A DNA stretch of 24,228 nt from Clostridiales bacterium (lineage in GTDB: Bacteria > Bacillota > Clostridia > Lachnospirales > Lachnospiraceae), in contig JAAZDA010000322.1 in NCBI GenBank assembly GCA_012512995.1, forward strand, positions 1-24,228, in the 5' to 3' direction. Position numbers and translations under genes: made by a program. Positions 23,114-24,228 of the stretch are shown one piece after another. The stretch's first letter is position 1. Each line of letters begins with the position of its first letter. The notes below the pieces were generated by a model. The model was given only the letters and a program-made list of their open reading frames with translations. It did not search any database and was not told the DNA's origin.

Positions 23114-24228
23114 CTATTCTGTAGTATCTGTATCAGATTTCTTAGCTGTCAAAGTAATTACAGCGCGCACAGTGTTATCCACCGTGACCTTGTCTGGAAG
23201 CGTCAACGCGACTTCCCCGTTGTAGCTGCCGCTTATATCTTTCGTTGTATCAACGTCTCCGATAATTGACGTGACGTCGAGTGTTGGTGCTATATTTGAT
23301 GCGCTGACTGTGTCAAGAGATGCCTTAAGTCCCACTATATCCACAGAAAGCTTTACAGCAGATCCGTCTGACCCCGTGTTGCCGAGCCCGTCACTCACGC
23401 TTGTTATAGCGGCATCATAACCATCAGGTACATTTGTGACCGCTATGCTGTCCGAATCAAAGTCCAGCGTTTCCTTTTCTATCTGCTCTATCTCAGCAAC
23501 AATGCTTATATTCCCGTCAAAACTGTCATCAGAAATGGTGACATTCTCCGGCAGGTATCCTGTTATATCAATAGTCCATGATCTTGTCTCGGCAGCGCCT
23601 GTAACATCTATGGAATCAGACGAAACAACGATACTGTCTATGGAATTCAGTATTGATGATCTTCCTGCTATGGTCACCGTAGCGGGTGTGACTGTGACTT
23701 TTCCATTGAGCGCATACCCTTCAGCCGGTGTCCCGCCTATTGAGACCTGGATCGGAACGTTCTTGGTCGGAAGTATTACTGCCGATACCTTTACCGTGGA
23801 GATATTCATAGTGAGCGAGGTGGCATCTATCGCTTTGCCGTCACTGTCATAGAGTTTCACATCCACATTCGTGGTAACTGTGGCGGCAGCTCCTGACACA
23901 TCTACATTTGCTTCTGCTTTCGCTATCTTTGATACTATTGATTCAGGTCCTGAAACGCGGACCTGGTTCTGATCTATCGTCACATCGCCGAGGACATACC
24001 CATCCGCCGGTGTCCCACTCGTAGTGGAGCGCAGCGCGAGCTGAGTCGTCTTCTTCTTCTCGACACTTAGACGGACAGTATCTATGCTCCCCTTTATGCT
24101 CTCTATCTTGCTTGAATACTTGTTAGTCGTCAGTGTTATGTCAACTGTGCCGAGACTTGTTATATCACTCGCATCGGCTGTCGCAACGATATTATCCTTA
24201 TCGAGGGAATCTATTATCGAGCGCGAAG
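23114..24228 (-). CDS. cdaR: CdaR/YbbR-domain protein, regulator of diadenylate cyclase (partial, N-terminus beyond window)
   Basis: Open frame of 370 codons entering from the right edge; the N-terminal membrane helix and first repeat lie outside. Several YbbR repeats are visible, with the recurring pattern TPADGYVLGDVTIDQNQVRV followed by SGP, and TPAEGYALNGKVTVTPATVT followed by IAG. The protein normally sits on the outer face of the membrane and modulates CdaA, the c-di-AMP synthase. The link to glmM (22-base gap) supports this. The C-terminus is a Thr/Asp-rich tail. No promoter for the operon is in the window. Confidence 0.92.
   Translation of the reverse strand, partial: SRSIIDSLDKDNIVATADASDITSLGTVDITLTTNKYSSKIESIKGSIDTVRLSVEKKKTTQLALRSTTSGTPADGYVLGDVTIDQNQVRVSGPESIVSKIAKAEANVDVSGAAATVTTNVDVKLYDSDGKAIDATSLTMNISTVKVSAVILPTKNVPIQVSIGGTPAEGYALNGKVTVTPATVTIAGRSSILNSIDSIVVSSDSIDVTGAAETRSWTIDITGYLPENVTISDDSFDGNISIVAEIEQIEKETLDFDSDSIAVTNVPDGYDAAITSVSDGLGNTGSDGSAVKLSVDIVGLKASLDTVSASNIAPTLDVTSIIGDVDTTKDISGSYNGEVALTLPDKVTVDNTVRAVITLTAKKSDTDTTE

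Noticed and set aside
22313..23269. 318-codon open frame on the plus strand opposite glmM
   Set aside because: It is antisense to an intact, well-conserved glmM, has a Ser/Pro-rich composition typical of a shadow frame, and shows no ribosome binding site or family resemblance.

Overview
The window looks like a chromosomal segment of an anaerobic Firmicute, most likely a Lachnospiraceae-type gut or rumen Clostridium relative. The evidence is gene order and protein style: hup, an S4-domain protein, divIC, tilS, hpt, ftsH in the Bacillus/Clostridia order; cdaR next to glmM; a short type-3 prolyl-tRNA synthetase; a yeast-type LeuA; and strong GGAGG ribosome binding sites. Every gene I can support lies on the minus strand, so the region reads right to left. 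No tRNA, rRNA, CRISPR array, phage or transposase gene was seen.

Right part (about 24228 to 15322): housekeeping genes. The 3' part of cdaR (YbbR repeats, regulator of the c-di-AMP cyclase) is followed by glmM. HPr (ptsH) then has its own promoter and a strong terminator. Next come leuA, proS, ackA and cca; ackA and cca overlap as TTGA. A consensus promoter then starts hup-rqcP-divIC-tilS-hpt-ftsH. A terminator-like hairpin spans the divIC stop, and a symmetrical terminator follows ftsH. The usual sporulation genes of this cluster (yabP, yabQ, spoIIE) are absent, which suggests a non-sporulating lineage.

Left part (about 10014 to 1): a carbohydrate-use region. A GH109-like Gfo/Idh/MocA protein overlaps a putative GNAT-like acyltransferase gene, and a terminator ends this unit. 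After a structured 524-base gap comes a sugar ABC importer (lipoprotein binding protein and two permeases, no ATPase), a GH29 alpha-L-fucosidase, a GH65 phosphorylase/hydrolase and a YesM/LytS-type sensor kinase that runs off the left edge. Fucosidase plus a possible alpha-GalNAc-active enzyme would suit fucosylated host or mucin glycans; this is inference.

The most notable points are these. (1) The fucosidase lost its C-terminus and the GH65 gene lost its N-terminal half at the same junction near 2940, in different frames, which looks like an internal deletion or a collapsed assembly. (2) The leader of the ABC operon holds a series of hairpins whose imperfect pairs become G-U only in the minus-strand RNA. 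(3) HPr has Gly in place of the conserved Arg17. (4) A possible C-rich small RNA sits downstream of ftsH. (5) Palindromic repeats are shared between two intergenic regions of the sugar operon.
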